Source: Azospirillum tabaci (GTDB taxonomy: Bacteria; Pseudomonadota; Alphaproteobacteria; Azospirillales; Azospirillaceae). Taken from it: a stretch of DNA of 64,000 bases. Within the stretch, counting starts at the first letter, position 1; every line of letters begins with the position of its first letter. A program made the translations under genes and the position numbers. Below the pieces are notes generated by a model. That model had not been told where the DNA came from. It searched no databases and was given only the letters and a program-made list of their open reading frames with translations. The stretch is from positions 49,665 to 113,664 of the forward strand of contig NZ_JACCJY010000024.1 in the NCBI RefSeq assembly GCF_014596085.1, read 5' to 3'. Shown one piece after another: positions 44,993 through 54,061 of this stretch.

Positions 44993-47293
44993 ATGAACGG
45001 CGTCGTGGGCGACATCCCCGCCGGTTCGCCGGGCTTCGACGGCGCCGCCTCGCGGCGGCTGCTGGCACGGCTGCGCGACGTCATGGCGGGCTCAGGCTCC
45101 GGCCAGGAGCGGCTGGACAAGATCGTCACCCTGATCGGCATGGAGATGGGGGCGGACGTCTGCTCCTGCTACGTCATGCGGGCGGGCGAGGTGCTGGAGC
45201 TGTTCTCCACCCTCGGTCTGAACCAGGACGCCGTGCACAACACCCGCTTGCGCGTGGGCGAGGGCATCGTCGGCGACATCGCCGGCCACGCGCGGCCCAT
45301 CGCGCTGGACAACGCCCCGTCGCACCCCAGCTTCGCCTACCGCCCGGAGACGGGGGAGGACCCCTTCCTGTCGCTGGCCGGCGTGCCGATCCTGCGCGGC
45401 GGCAAGGTCCGCGGCGTCCTGGTCATCCAGCACAAGGACCGCCGCCGCTACACCGAGGTCGAGGTCGAGACGCTCCAGACCATCGCCATGGTGGTGGCCG
45501 AGCTGGTCGCCCAGGGCGAACTGGTCAACCCGCAGGAGGTCGCCTCCACCGGCGATCCGGCGCTGCTGCCGGCCCGCCTGTCGGGCACGTCGCTGGCCAG
45601 CGGTCTGGCGATGGGGCTGGCGGTGATCCACCGCCCGCAGCTGACCATCCGCCAGATGGTGTCCGAGGACGCGGAGAGCGAGTTGGCGCGGCTGAACGCG
45701 GCCATCGCCACCATGCACAGCGCCATCGACGACCTGCTGAACGCGGCGGCGCTGGCGGGCTTGAGCGAGCCCAAGGACATCCTGGAAACCTACCGCATGT
45801 TCGCGGAGGACCGCGGGTGGCTGTCGCGCATCCGTGAGGCGATCCGCATGGGTCTGACGGCGGAAGGCGCCGTGCAGCAGGTGCAGAACGACACCCGCGC
45901 CCGCATGAGCCACCTGACCGACCCCTACATCCGCGAACGGCTCCTCGACCTGGAGGATCTGACCAACCGGCTGCTCCAGCACCTCGCCGGGCGCAAGTCG
46001 GAGGCGGACGGCGGCACGCTGCCGGAGGACATCGTCCTGGTCGCGCGGTCCATGGGGCCGGCGGAGCTTCTCGATTACGACCAGCGCCGCCTGCGCGGCG
46101 TGATCCTGGAGGAGGGCTCCCCCTCCAGCCACGTCTGCATCGTGGCCCGCGCGCTGAACATCCCGGTGGTGCAAGCGCCCGACGCGCTGAACCGGATCGA
46201 GCCGCTGGACCCGGTGATCGTCGACGGCGACCACGGGCAGGCATTCGTCCGCCCGGCGGAGGACATCCAGATGGCCTTCGCGGAGGCCGTGGCCCTGCGC
46301 GCCCGCAAGGAGCAGATGTACGAGGCGATCCGCGCGCTGCCCTCGGTGACGCGGGACGGCGTGCCGATCTCCATCCAGCTCAATTGCGGCCTGCTGATCG
46401 ACCTGCCGCATCTGAAGGCCAGCGGGGCGGAGGGGATCGGCCTCTACCGCACCGAAATCCCTTTCATGGTGCGCTCCACCTACCCGGACGTCCACGCGCA
46501 GACCGACCTCTATGCGCGCATCCTCGACCAGACCGACGACAAGCCGGTGGTCTTCCGCACGCTCGACGTCGGTGGCGACAAGATGCTGCCCTACATCGCG
46601 GCTAGCGAGGGGGAGGAGAACCCGGCGCTCGGCTGGCGGGCCATCCGCATCGGGCTGGACCACCCGTCGCTGCTGCGCCAGCAGTTGCGCGCCCTGCTGC
46701 GGGCCTCCAGTGGCCGTCCGCTGTCGGTGATGTTCCCGATGATCGCGGAGGTGGCGGAGTTCGACGCCGCCCGCCGCCTGCTCGACCTGGAGATCGCCCG
46801 TCTGGAGGGTCAGGGCGGCGAGCCGCCCAGCCGCGTGCGCGTCGGCACGATGATCGAGGTGCCGGCGCTGCTGTGGCAGTTGCCGGCCCTGCTGCCGCGG
46901 GTGGATTTCCTGTCGGTCGGCTCCAACGACCTGACCCAGTACATCTTCGCCAGCGACCGCGGCAACCCGCGCACCTCCGGCCGCTACGACCCGCTGTCGC
47001 CGGCCATGCTCAGCCTGCTGCGGCGGCTGGTCGAGGCCTGCGGTGACGTCGGTGTCCCGGTCAGCATCTGCGGCGAGATGGCCGGCCGGCCGCTCGACGC
47101 CATGGCGCTGATCGGCATCGGCTTCCGCACCCTGTCGATGTCGCCGCCGTCGGTCGGGCCGGTGAAGACCATGCTGCGCTCGCTCGACGTGGCGGCGCTG
47201 CGCCAGTACATGAACGGGCTCTATCTGCGCGGCGATCACAGCCTGCGCGACAAGCTGCGCAGCTTCGCCAAGGACCACGGCGTCATCATCTGA
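44993..47293 (+). CDS. ptsP: Nitrogen PTS enzyme I (PtsP)
   Basis: A 766-residue phosphotransferase that takes phosphate from PEP and starts the nitrogen PTS relay to NPr and PtsN. An N-terminal GAF domain (residues about 20-170, DKIVTLIGMEMGADVCSCYVM) senses glutamine/2-oxoglutarate in other species. The phosphorylated His380 is in SPSSHVCIVAR. The PEP-binding barrel contains GIGLYRTEIPFM, FRTLDVGGDKMLPYI and the catalytic SVGSNDLTQYIFASDRGN plus SICGEMAGRP with the proton-donor Cys. ATG 44993 lies one base beyond the previous stop. Confidence 0.95.
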   Translation: MNGVVGDIPAGSPGFDGAASRRLLARLRDVMAGSGSGQERLDKIVTLIGMEMGADVCSCYVMRAGEVLELFSTLGLNQDAVHNTRLRVGEGIVGDIAGHARPIALDNAPSHPSFAYRPETGEDPFLSLAGVPILRGGKVRGVLVIQHKDRRRYTEVEVETLQTIAMVVAELVAQGELVNPQEVASTGDPALLPARLSGTSLASGLAMGLAVIHRPQLTIRQMVSEDAESELARLNAAIATMHSAIDDLLNAAALAGLSEPKDILETYRMFAEDRGWLSRIREAIRMGLTAEGAVQQVQNDTRARMSHLTDPYIRERLLDLEDLTNRLLQHLAGRKSEADGGTLPEDIVLVARSMGPAELLDYDQRRLRGVILEEGSPSSHVCIVARALNIPVVQAPDALNRIEPLDPVIVDGDHGQAFVRPAEDIQMAFAEAVALRARKEQMYEAIRALPSVTRDGVPISIQLNCGLLIDLPHLKASGAEGIGLYRTEIPFMVRSTYPDVHAQTDLYARILDQTDDKPVVFRTLDVGGDKMLPYIAASEGEENPALGWRAIRIGLDHPSLLRQQLRALLRASSGRPLSVMFPMIAEVAEFDAARRLLDLEIARLEGQGGEPPSRVRVGTMIEVPALLWQLPALLPRVDFLSVGSNDLTQYIFASDRGNPRTSGRYDPLSPAMLSLLRRLVEACGDVGVPVSICGEMAGRPLDAMALIGIGFRTLSMSPPSVGPVKTMLRSLDVAALRQYMNGLYLRGDHSLRDKLRSFAKDHGVII

Positions 47294-47525
47294 GGCCGCA
47301 TGTGGGACCGCGCCCAAGGTCACGCCCAAGCCCGCTTCGTCCGCCCTGAAGCCATATCCGACGCCGGTTCTCGCCGCGGCGGCGTTTTGTTACAGCGGTT
47401 TGGACGAAGGGCGTATACAAGAGGGCAGGATCACGGTCATTCCCGGTTGCGCCGATCCCGCGGCTGGCGTACCCATGCCGGGGGTGCGACCATAAGTCTT
47501 CCGAGGCGACGGTACGGTTGAGATG

Positions 47526-48893
47526 ATGGGCAAGCGCAAGGTTTTCGGCTCCTACGACCCCACGCAGGACGGCCCGGCGCAGACCGGCCCCAGCGTGTCC
47601 GACACCCTGCGCGAGACGCGCGAGAGCCTCGGCTACGACCTGCGCGAGGTCGCGACGATGCTGCGCATCCGCTACCCCTACCTGCAGGCCATCGAGGCGG
47701 GCCGGTTCGAGGACCTGCCGGGCACCACCTACGCCGCCGGTTTCCTGCGTTCCTACGCGGAATGCCTGGGGCTCGACCCGGACACCATCCTCACCCGCTA
47801 CAAGGACGAGGCGGCGGGCCGCACGCGCAGCCAGCAGCTTTATTTCCCGACCCCGGTGCCGGAAGGCCGCATCCCCGGTGGCACGGTCCTGCTCGGCACG
47901 ATGGTGCTGGCCGGCATCGTCTATGGCGGCTGGTACTATCTGTCGGCGACCGACCGGTCGATGGTCGATCTGGTTCCGACCCTGCCCGACCGGCTGGTCT
48001 CGCTGCTCGACACGCTGCCCTTCAACGCCAGCCAGAACGGGGGTGGCCAGAACGGGGGTGGCCAGAACGGTGGCGGCCAGAACGTCGGGGCGCCGGTCCC
48101 CGTCGGCTCGCCCGCCGCCCCGGCGTCGGTCCCGACCGTGATGGCGGAGGCTCCGCCCGCTCCGGCGGCTTCCCCGGCGGCTTCCCCAGTGGCCGCCCCG
48201 CCCGCGGCCGGTGGTGGGTCCACGGCGGTGCCCGCCCCGGCGGCGGCTCCCGCTCCGGTGACACCGGCTCCCGCCGCTCCGGCCACCACCGGCCAGGCTC
48301 CCACCGTCCAAGCCCCTGCGGCCGCGGCTCCGGCGAAGCCCATTCCGGCCCCTGCGGCGGTGGTTGCCCAGCCGGCGCCGGCCGTTCCCGCCAAGCCGAA
48401 CGCTCCCGCGGCGGTTCCGGCTCCCGCTCCATCGGCCATGGTGAACGTCCCGCCGCCGCCGGCCGAGGACGACGAGTCCGAGGGGGCCACGCAGGAACCG
48501 ACCCCGCTCACGCCCGCCGCCCCGGCCATCGCCAGCCTGCCGCCCGCGGCTCCGACGGCGCCGCCGCCCGCCGTGGACGGGGCGCTGCCGTCGAAGGTCT
48601 ACGGCACGCAGAACGCGGCCTCGCGCATCCAGCTCCGCGCCACACAGGACAGCTGGATCCAGGTGCGCGACAACAGCGGCGAGATCATCTTCACCCGCGT
48701 GCTGAAGCCGGGCGACGTCTACCGCGTGCCCGACCGCTCCGGCATCCGCGTCCGCACCGGCAACGCCGGCGGGCTCATCGTCGTCACCGACGGGGTGGAC
48801 GGCGCGCCGATGGGCGCGGTCGGGCAGGTGCTGCGCGACGTGTCGCTGGACCAGCATGCCCCGACCCTGCGCGGCAGCGCCCCCGCCCATTGA
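47526..48893 (+). CDS. rodZ: RodZ-like HTH membrane protein
   Basis: A protein of about 455 residues with the layout of RodZ. An N-terminal helix-turn-helix (SVSDTLRETRESLGYDLREV and FLRSYAECLGLDPDTIL) binds MreB in other bacteria. One membrane helix lies near residues 117-137. A long periplasmic Pro/Ala linker follows, starting with a 15-base tandem repeat (QNGGG three times). The C-terminal DUF4115 domain begins near SRIQLRATQDSWIQVRDNSGE. RodZ links the MreB skeleton to cell-wall synthesis. ATG at 47523 or 47526 are both possible. It precedes ispG, the common order in proteobacteria. Confidence 0.85.
   Translation: MGKRKVFGSYDPTQDGPAQTGPSVSDTLRETRESLGYDLREVATMLRIRYPYLQAIEAGRFEDLPGTTYAAGFLRSYAECLGLDPDTILTRYKDEAAGRTRSQQLYFPTPVPEGRIPGGTVLLGTMVLAGIVYGGWYYLSATDRSMVDLVPTLPDRLVSLLDTLPFNASQNGGGQNGGGQNGGGQNVGAPVPVGSPAAPASVPTVMAEAPPAPAASPAASPVAAPPAAGGGSTAVPAPAAAPAPVTPAPAAPATTGQAPTVQAPAAAAPAKPIPAPAAVVAQPAPAVPAKPNAPAAVPAPAPSAMVNVPPPPAEDDESEGATQEPTPLTPAAPAIASLPPAAPTAPPPAVDGALPSKVYGTQNAASRIQLRATQDSWIQVRDNSGEIIFTRVLKPGDVYRVPDRSGIRVRTGNAGGLIVVTDGVDGAPMGAVGQVLRDVSLDQHAPTLRGSAPAH
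48033..48083 (+). repeat. 15-bp in-frame tandem repeat in rodZ
   Basis: CAGAACGGGGGTGGC occurs twice exactly (48033-48047, 48048-48062), then a third degenerate copy (CAGAACGGTGGCGGC) and a partial fourth. It encodes QNGGG units in the periplasmic linker and may vary in copy number between strains by slippage. Confidence 0.8.
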
Positions 48894-49026
48894 GGACGGC
48901 TCGCCAAAGACAAGCCAGCGACGGCTTTTTCCCTTGAATCCGGCGCGGCGGACCGCACTTCAGGCGTAACGCCGGCTGCGCTATAAGACCGCGCCGGACC
49001 CGATCCATGCCCCGAGGCTACAGCCC

Positions 49027-50163
49027 ATGAGCAGCGTGCGCGCCTACCGCCAGATCCTTCGCCGCAAGTCCCGTCAGATCCGGGTGGGCAACGTGCTCGT
49101 CGGCGGCGATGCGCCGATCTCGGTGCAGACGATGACCAACACGCCGACCGCCGACGTGGCGGCGACGGTGGCGCAGATCCAGGCGGCGGAGCGGGTGGGC
49201 GCCGACATCGTGCGCGTCTCCTGTCCCGATCAGGAGTCGGCGCTGGCGTTGAAGCAGATCGTGCCGCAGGTCTCGGTGCCGATCGTCGCGGACATCCATT
49301 TCCACTACAAGCGCGCCATCGAGGCGGCGCAGAGCGGGGCGGCCTGCCTGCGCATCAACCCCGGCAACATCGGCTCGGCGGAGCGGGTGCGCGAGGTGGT
49401 GAAGGCGGCCAAGGACTACGGCTGCTCCATGCGCATCGGCGTCAACGCCGGCTCGCTGGAGCAGGACTTGCTGGAGAAGTACGGCGAACCCTGCCCGGAG
49501 GCGCTGGTCGAAAGCGCCCTCAACCACGCCAAGATCCTGGAGGATCATGATTTCACCGAGTTCAAGATCTCGGTGAAGGCGTCCGACGTCTTCCTGGCGG
49601 TGGCCGCCTACCAGGGCTTGGCCGAAGCCTGCGACTATCCGCTGCACATCGGCATCACCGAGGCCGGCGGCCTGCGCGCCGGGACGGTGAAGTCCTCCAT
49701 CGGCCTGGGCATGCTGCTGTGGTCGGGCATCGGCGACACCATTCGCGTGTCCTTGTCCGCCGAGCCAACGGAGGAGGTCCAGGTCGGCTACGAGATGCTG
49801 AAGTCGCTGGGCTTGCGGCGGCGCGGCGTCACGGTGATTTCCTGCCCGAGCTGCGCGCGGCAGAACTTCAACGTCATCAAGACGGTGGAGACGCTGGAGG
49901 CGCGGCTGGCCCACATCACCACGCCGCTGACCCTGTCGGTCATCGGCTGCGTGGTCAACGGCCCCGGCGAGGCGCGCGAGACCGACATCGGGCTGACCGG
50001 CGGCGGCAACAACACTCATCAGGTCTATCTGTCCGGCGTCACCGACCACCGGCTGAAGGACCAGAACATCGTGGATCACCTCGTCGGGCTGGTCGAGAAG
50101 AAGGCCGCCGAGATCGAGGCCGCCAAGGCGGCGGAAAAAGCGGCGGAGAAGGCCGCCGAATGA
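49027..50163 (+). CDS. ispG: 4-hydroxy-3-methylbut-2-enyl-diphosphate synthase IspG
   Basis: A 378-residue 4Fe-4S enzyme of the MEP pathway that makes the isoprenoid precursor HMBPP, needed for undecaprenol and quinone side chains. The TIM barrel starts with VGNVLVGGDAPISVQTMTNT; DIHFHYKRAIEAA and ISVKASDVFLAV are typical. Cluster cysteines are in SCPSCARQNF and IGCVVNGPGEARETD. The C-terminal tail (AAKAAEKAAEKAAE) is an Ala/Lys/Glu helix. A TATAAG at 48982-48987 could be its -10 box. Confidence 0.96.
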   Translation: MSSVRAYRQILRRKSRQIRVGNVLVGGDAPISVQTMTNTPTADVAATVAQIQAAERVGADIVRVSCPDQESALALKQIVPQVSVPIVADIHFHYKRAIEAAQSGAACLRINPGNIGSAERVREVVKAAKDYGCSMRIGVNAGSLEQDLLEKYGEPCPEALVESALNHAKILEDHDFTEFKISVKASDVFLAVAAYQGLAEACDYPLHIGITEAGGLRAGTVKSSIGLGMLLWSGIGDTIRVSLSAEPTEEVQVGYEMLKSLGLRRRGVTVISCPSCARQNFNVIKTVETLEARLAHITTPLTLSVIGCVVNGPGEARETDIGLTGGGNNTHQVYLSGVTDHRLKDQNIVDHLVGLVEKKAAEIEAAKAAEKAAEKAAE

Positions 50164-50170
50164 CGGAACC

Positions 50171-50208
50171 GGCACGGGCAAACAATTGAACTAAGGACGC
50201 CCCGTGCC
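50171..50208 (+). other. Stem-loop between ispG and hemA
   Basis: GGCACGGG (50171-50178) pairs perfectly with CCCGTGCC (50201-50208) around a 22-base AT-richer loop. There is no U-run. It is placed seven bases after the ispG stop, so it may mark the 3' end of the ispG message or shape the hemA leader. Confidence 0.4.
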
Positions 50209-50277
50209 ATCCGTGCTTAAATCCGCGGCAATCCCACCATCCTTGTCGGCCGTGCCGCGGCCTGGGCCAGAGTCAGA

Positions 50278-51624
50278 GTGACCGCTTCCTACTTCGTCAT
50301 CGGCGCCAGCCACCGGTCCTGCTCCGGCGCGATCCGCGACCGTCTGACGACGGAGGAGGCGGAGGTGCCGGCGATGCTGGAGCGGCTGAGCGCCGCCGGC
50401 ATCACCCAGGCGATGTGGCTCAGCACCTGCGACCGGGTCGAGGTCCAGGCCGTCCATGAACGCCCGAACGAGGCGGCGCTGGTCATCGCCGGCATCATGG
50501 CGGAGCGGGTGGGTCTGACCGAAGCGGACCTCGCCGGGCAGCTCTACACCCTGACCGGCCCGGCGGCGGTGCGCCACGTCTTCGCCGTCGCCTGCTCGCT
50601 CGACAGCCAGATCATCGGCGAGCCGCACATCCTGGGGCAGGTCAAGGCCGCCCACCGCCACGCCGCCGCCGCCGGCCTGTCCGGGCCGGAGCTGGAAGGG
50701 CTTCTCCAGGCCGCCTACGGCGCCGCCAAGCGGGTGCGCCGCGAGACGCCCATCGCCGAGGGCGCCACCTCGCTGGTCGCCGCGGCGGTTCAGGTGGCCC
50801 GCGACCTGCACGGCGACCTGAAGCGTTGCGCCGGCCTGCTGATGGGGCTGGGCGACATGGGCGCCCTGGTGCTGGAGGGGCTGCGCGAGGCCGGGCTCGG
50901 CCGGCTGACCGTCGCCGCCCCGGTGGACCGCCGGGCGGAAGCGGCGGCGCGGCGCATGGACAGCCACTTCGCGCCCTGGGCCGATCTCGATTCGGCGCTG
51001 ACGAGCGCGGATATCGTGGTGACCGCGGCGGGGCTGGGGCGCTATATCCTCTCCGCACCGCAGTTGGGGGCGGCGTTGAAGCGCCGCCGCCGCCGCCCGG
51101 TGTTCGTGGTGGACGCGGCGATCCCCGCCGATGTCGACCCGGACGTCGCCGGGCTGGACGAGGCCTTCGTCTACGACCTCGCCGACCTGGAGCGCGTGGC
51201 GCTGCAGGGGCGGGTGGGGCGCGAGGCGGCGACCCAGGCGGCCTGGAGCATCGTGGACGAGGCCCTGGCGGCCTTCGCCCGCCACCGGGCCGAGCGCGCC
51301 GCGGTGCCCGCCGTGGCGGCGCTGCGGACGCATTTCGAGGCGGAGCGGCGGCGCCTGCTGGACGAGCAGCGGGGGCTGGACGCGGCGTCGGCGACGCGAC
51401 TGCTGGTCAACCGGCTGCTGCACGGCCCGTCGGAGGCGCTGCGCGCCATGGCGGCGGACCCGGACGGGGCCGGACTGGCGGAGCGGGCGGCGGCGGAACG
51501 GTTGCTGTTCCGGCTGTTCCGGCTGGACGAGCCCGCCGGCACCGGCCCAGCCGAAACCGGTCTGGGCGCCGGGAGTGATTTGGATAAGGACGAGCGACGT
51601 GAGCCTGGACGAGAAGTTCAATAG
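50278..51624 (+). CDS. hemA: Glutamyl-tRNA reductase (C5-pathway HemA)
   Basis: A 448-residue enzyme that reduces glutamyl-tRNA to glutamate 1-semialdehyde, the first step of the C5 route to haem. The catalytic Cys51 is in LSTCDRVE and the general His100 in VRHVFAV. SLDSQIIGEPHILGQVKAAH is the strongest family signature, followed by an NADPH loop GLGDMGALVLEGL and a C-terminal dimerisation helix. Sequence is divergent (Asp in place of Asn after the Cys). GTG at 50278 is the only sensible start; the ribosome site is weak. It directly precedes prfA with a 26-base overlap. Most alphaproteobacteria instead use ALA synthase. Confidence 0.88.
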   Translation: MTASYFVIGASHRSCSGAIRDRLTTEEAEVPAMLERLSAAGITQAMWLSTCDRVEVQAVHERPNEAALVIAGIMAERVGLTEADLAGQLYTLTGPAAVRHVFAVACSLDSQIIGEPHILGQVKAAHRHAAAAGLSGPELEGLLQAAYGAAKRVRRETPIAEGATSLVAAAVQVARDLHGDLKRCAGLLMGLGDMGALVLEGLREAGLGRLTVAAPVDRRAEAAARRMDSHFAPWADLDSALTSADIVVTAAGLGRYILSAPQLGAALKRRRRRPVFVVDAAIPADVDPDVAGLDEAFVYDLADLERVALQGRVGREAATQAAWSIVDEALAAFARHRAERAAVPAVAALRTHFEAERRRLLDEQRGLDAASATRLLVNRLLHGPSEALRAMAADPDGAGLAERAAAERLLFRLFRLDEPAGTGPAETGLGAGSDLDKDERREPGREVQ

Positions 51625-52672
51625 AGTCGTGGCCCGCCATGACGAGCTGCGGGACGCGATGGCGGCGGGGACGGTGGACCCGGCGGACTTCGCCCGGCTG
51701 TCGAAGGAATACGCCGACCTGACCCCGGTGGCCGAGGCCATCGCGGAGCTGAAGAAGGCCAAGGCCGAGGCCGCCGACCTCGCCGGCATGATCGCCGACC
51801 CGGCGGGCGACGCCGACATGAAGGCGCTGGCCGAAGAGGAGTTCGCCGATCTCACCCGCCGCATCCCCGCCCTGGAGCGCCGGGTGCAGATTTCCCTGCT
51901 GCCCAAGGACGAGGCGGACGAGAAGAACGCCATCCTGGAGGTGCGCGCCGGCACCGGCGGCGACGAGGCGGCCCTCTTCGCCGCGGAGCTGTTCGAGATG
52001 TACCGCCGCTACGCCGGGCTTCAGGGCTGGCGGTTCGAGACGATGGAGGTCAGCGAGACCGGCATCGGCGGCTACAAGGAGGCCATCGCCAACATCACCG
52101 GCCGCAACGTCTTCGCCCGGCTGAAGTTCGAGTCGGGCGTCCACCGCGTGCAGCGGGTTCCGGCGACCGAGACTCAGGGGCGCATCCACACTTCCGCCGC
52201 GACCGTCGCGGTGCTGCCCGAGGCGGAGGAGGTGGACATCCACATCGACGAGAAGGACCTGCGCATCGACGTGTTCCGCTCCAGCGGTCCCGGCGGCCAG
52301 TCGGTGAACACGACGGACAGCGCGGTGCGCATCACCCACCTGCCGACCGGCCTCGTCGTCAGCCAGCAGGACGAGAAGAGCCAGCACAAGAACAAGGCCA
52401 AGGCCCTGAAGGTGCTGCGCGCCCGCCTCTACGAGCGGGAGCGCGCCGAGAAGGACAAGGCCCGCGCCGCCGACCGCAAGAGCCAGGTGGGCTCCGGCGA
52501 CCGGTCCGAGCGCATCCGCACCTACAACTTCCCGCAGGGCCGGGTGACCGACCACCGCATCAACCTGACGCTCTACAAGATCGAGAAGGTGATGGCCGGC
52601 GAGGCGCTGGACGAGCTGATCGACGCGCTGACGGCCGAGGACGAGGCCGCCCGGCTGTCGGAACTGCAATAG
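51599..52672 (+). CDS. prfA: Peptide chain release factor 1
   Basis: A 357-residue class I release factor that reads UAA and UAG and releases the protein at the ribosome. The codon-recognition segment RVPATETQGRIHTSAATVAV contains the PxT tripeptide (PAT) of RF1, and the peptide-release motif is GPGGQSVNTTDSAVR. It begins with GTG 51599, following AAGGAC about eight bases upstream, inside the end of hemA, so the two are translationally coupled. Its methyltransferase PrmC is encoded 535 bases downstream. Confidence 0.96.
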   Translation: MSLDEKFNRVVARHDELRDAMAAGTVDPADFARLSKEYADLTPVAEAIAELKKAKAEAADLAGMIADPAGDADMKALAEEEFADLTRRIPALERRVQISLLPKDEADEKNAILEVRAGTGGDEAALFAAELFEMYRRYAGLQGWRFETMEVSETGIGGYKEAIANITGRNVFARLKFESGVHRVQRVPATETQGRIHTSAATVAVLPEAEEVDIHIDEKDLRIDVFRSSGPGGQSVNTTDSAVRITHLPTGLVVSQQDEKSQHKNKAKALKVLRARLYERERAEKDKARAADRKSQVGSGDRSERIRTYNFPQGRVTDHRINLTLYKIEKVMAGEALDELIDALTAEDEAARLSELQ

Positions 52673-52682
52673 GGCGGTTTGT

Positions 52683-53060
52683 CTATTCCCCCTCCACCGC
52701 CAACGGCGGGGGAGGGTCGGGGAGGGGGCCGAGCGCGTCGCCGATCATGCGCGCCACGCCCTCCGCGTTGTTCAGCACGTCGTTGTTTCAGAAGCGCAGG
52801 ACCCGCCAGCCATGGTGCCGAAGATGCTCGTCCCGGGCGGAGTCGTAGGCGGAGTCGGCATGCTGGCCGCCATCGACTTCGACAACCAGCTTGGCTTGGA
52901 TGCAGGCGAAATCGGCGATGTAGGGGGGAATGGGGTGTTGACGGCGAAATTTCCATCCGCTGAGCTGTTCGCTGCGCAATTGGCGCCAGAGCGTCCGTTC
53001 GGCGTCGGTGGGCTGAGTGCGCAGGTCACAAGCGCGGTATTTCAGCTTGGAGTTTCGCAT
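52683..53060 (-). pseudogene. DUF559 (Vsr-like) protein gene broken by an in-frame stop
   Basis: DUF559 proteins are small Vsr-like endonuclease-fold proteins. Reading from ATG 53060 gives RTQPTDAERTLWRQLRSEQL, KFRRQHPIPPYIADF, and the nuclease core KLVVEVDGGQHA, ending at a TGA (52788-52790) directly after WRVLRF. The next codons in the same frame read NNDVLNNAEGVARMIGDAL and run to a TAG at 52683. The normal family motif is RFWNNDVL, so a single TGG-to-TGA change explains the break. The remaining 90-residue product keeps the putative active site and might still fold. The 5' end touches a palindromic repeat. Confidence 0.8.
52686..52730. repeat. Half element of the interspersed repeat family
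   Basis: TTCCCCCTCCACCGCCAACG ... GGCGGGGGAGGGTCGGGGAG: one palindrome of the family without the outer pair. It lies just after the prfA stop and formed the C-terminal codons of the broken DUF559 gene on the other strand. Confidence 0.6.
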
Positions 53061-53080
53061 AGGCGCTCGTATGGCAACAC

Positions 53081-53206
53081 AGGCCCCCACCCTAACCCTC
53101 CCCCGCTGCGCAGGGGAGGGAACAGGACGTCGCATCGATCGCCCTCCCCTGCGCAGCGGGGGAGGGAGGGGACCCATGCAGCGCATGGGGAGGGTGGGGG
53201 CAAGCC
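53081..53206. repeat. Interspersed palindromic repeat, copy 4 (abuts prmC start)
   Basis: GGCCCCCACCCTAACCCTCC ... AGGGTGGGGGCAAGCC with inner CCCCCGCTGCGCAGGGG / CCCTGCGCAGCGGGGG arms and an extra CCATGCAGCGCATGGG hairpin. Its last bases are immediately followed by the prmC ATG, so its GTGGGGGCAAG end must also serve as the ribosome binding region. Confidence 0.85.
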
Positions 53207-54061
53207 ATGACCATCACGCTTCACCAACTCCGCCGCACCGCCGAGACCCGCCTGCGCGAGGCCGGGGTGGACACGCCCGACCTCGACGCGCGCCTTCTCG
53301 TCGAACACGCGCTGGGCGTCACCCGCCACGATCTGTTCACCCGGGCCAACGACCCCGTCCCCGAGTCTGATGCCGCCCGCTTCCTCGCCCTGGTCGACCG
53401 GCGGGCGGGGCGGGAGCCGGTGGGGCGCATCCTCGGCCATCGCGAGTTCTGGACGATCGACCTCGCCCTCAACCCGGACACCCTCGAACCCCGTCCCGAC
53501 ACCGAGACGCTGGTCGAGGCGGTGCTGAAGGCCCTGCCCGACCGGACCGCCCCGCTGCGGCTGCTCGACCTCGGCACCGGCACCGGCTGCATCCTGCTCG
53601 CCCTGCTCGCGGAGTTGCCCAACGCCACCGGCCTCGGCGTCGATCTCAGCCCCGGCGCGGTGGCTGCGGCCACGGAAAACGCGGCGCGCAACGGGCTGGC
53701 GGAACGGGCGCGCTTCCAGACCGGCAACTGGGGCGCCGGGCTGGCCGAGCGGTTCGACATCGTCGTCTCCAACCCGCCCTACATCCCCAGCGCCGACATC
53801 GCCGCGCTCGATCCGGAGGTGCGGGAACACGACCCGCTGCGCGCGCTGGACGGCGGCGCCGATGGGCTGGACGCCTACCGGATCATCGCCGCGCAGATGC
53901 CGGACCTGCTCCAGCCGGGCGGTCTGGCCGGGCTGGAGGTCGGGCAGGGGCAAGCGGCGGACGTGGCGGGGCTGCTGGCCGCCGCCGGGCTGGAACCGGC
54001 GGGCATTTTCCGGGATCTGGGCGGCGTGGAACGTTGCGTGCTTGGACGGCGAGGCGCGTGA
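53207..54061 (+). CDS. prmC: Release factor glutamine methyltransferase PrmC
   Basis: A 284-residue SAM enzyme that N5-methylates the Gln of the GGQ motif in RF1 and RF2, raising termination efficiency. Visible: the substrate-binding five-helix N domain, REPVGRILGHREFWTIDL, SAM loop LLDLGTGTGCILLALL near residues 117-132, and the catalytic NPPYIPSADIA. It belongs with prfA and hemA in an order familiar from E. coli, but is separated from prfA by a broken DUF559 gene and a repeat. Translation must start in or right after the repeat. Confidence 0.94.
   Translation: MTITLHQLRRTAETRLREAGVDTPDLDARLLVEHALGVTRHDLFTRANDPVPESDAARFLALVDRRAGREPVGRILGHREFWTIDLALNPDTLEPRPDTETLVEAVLKALPDRTAPLRLLDLGTGTGCILLALLAELPNATGLGVDLSPGAVAAATENAARNGLAERARFQTGNWGAGLAERFDIVVSNPPYIPSADIAALDPEVREHDPLRALDGGADGLDAYRIIAAQMPDLLQPGGLAGLEVGQGQAADVAGLLAAAGLEPAGIFRDLGGVERCVLGRRGA

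Noticed and set aside
52788..53060. DNA mismatch or restriction system (Vsr)
   Set aside because: DUF559 is only fold-related to Vsr, there is no methyltransferase beside it, and the gene has a premature stop.
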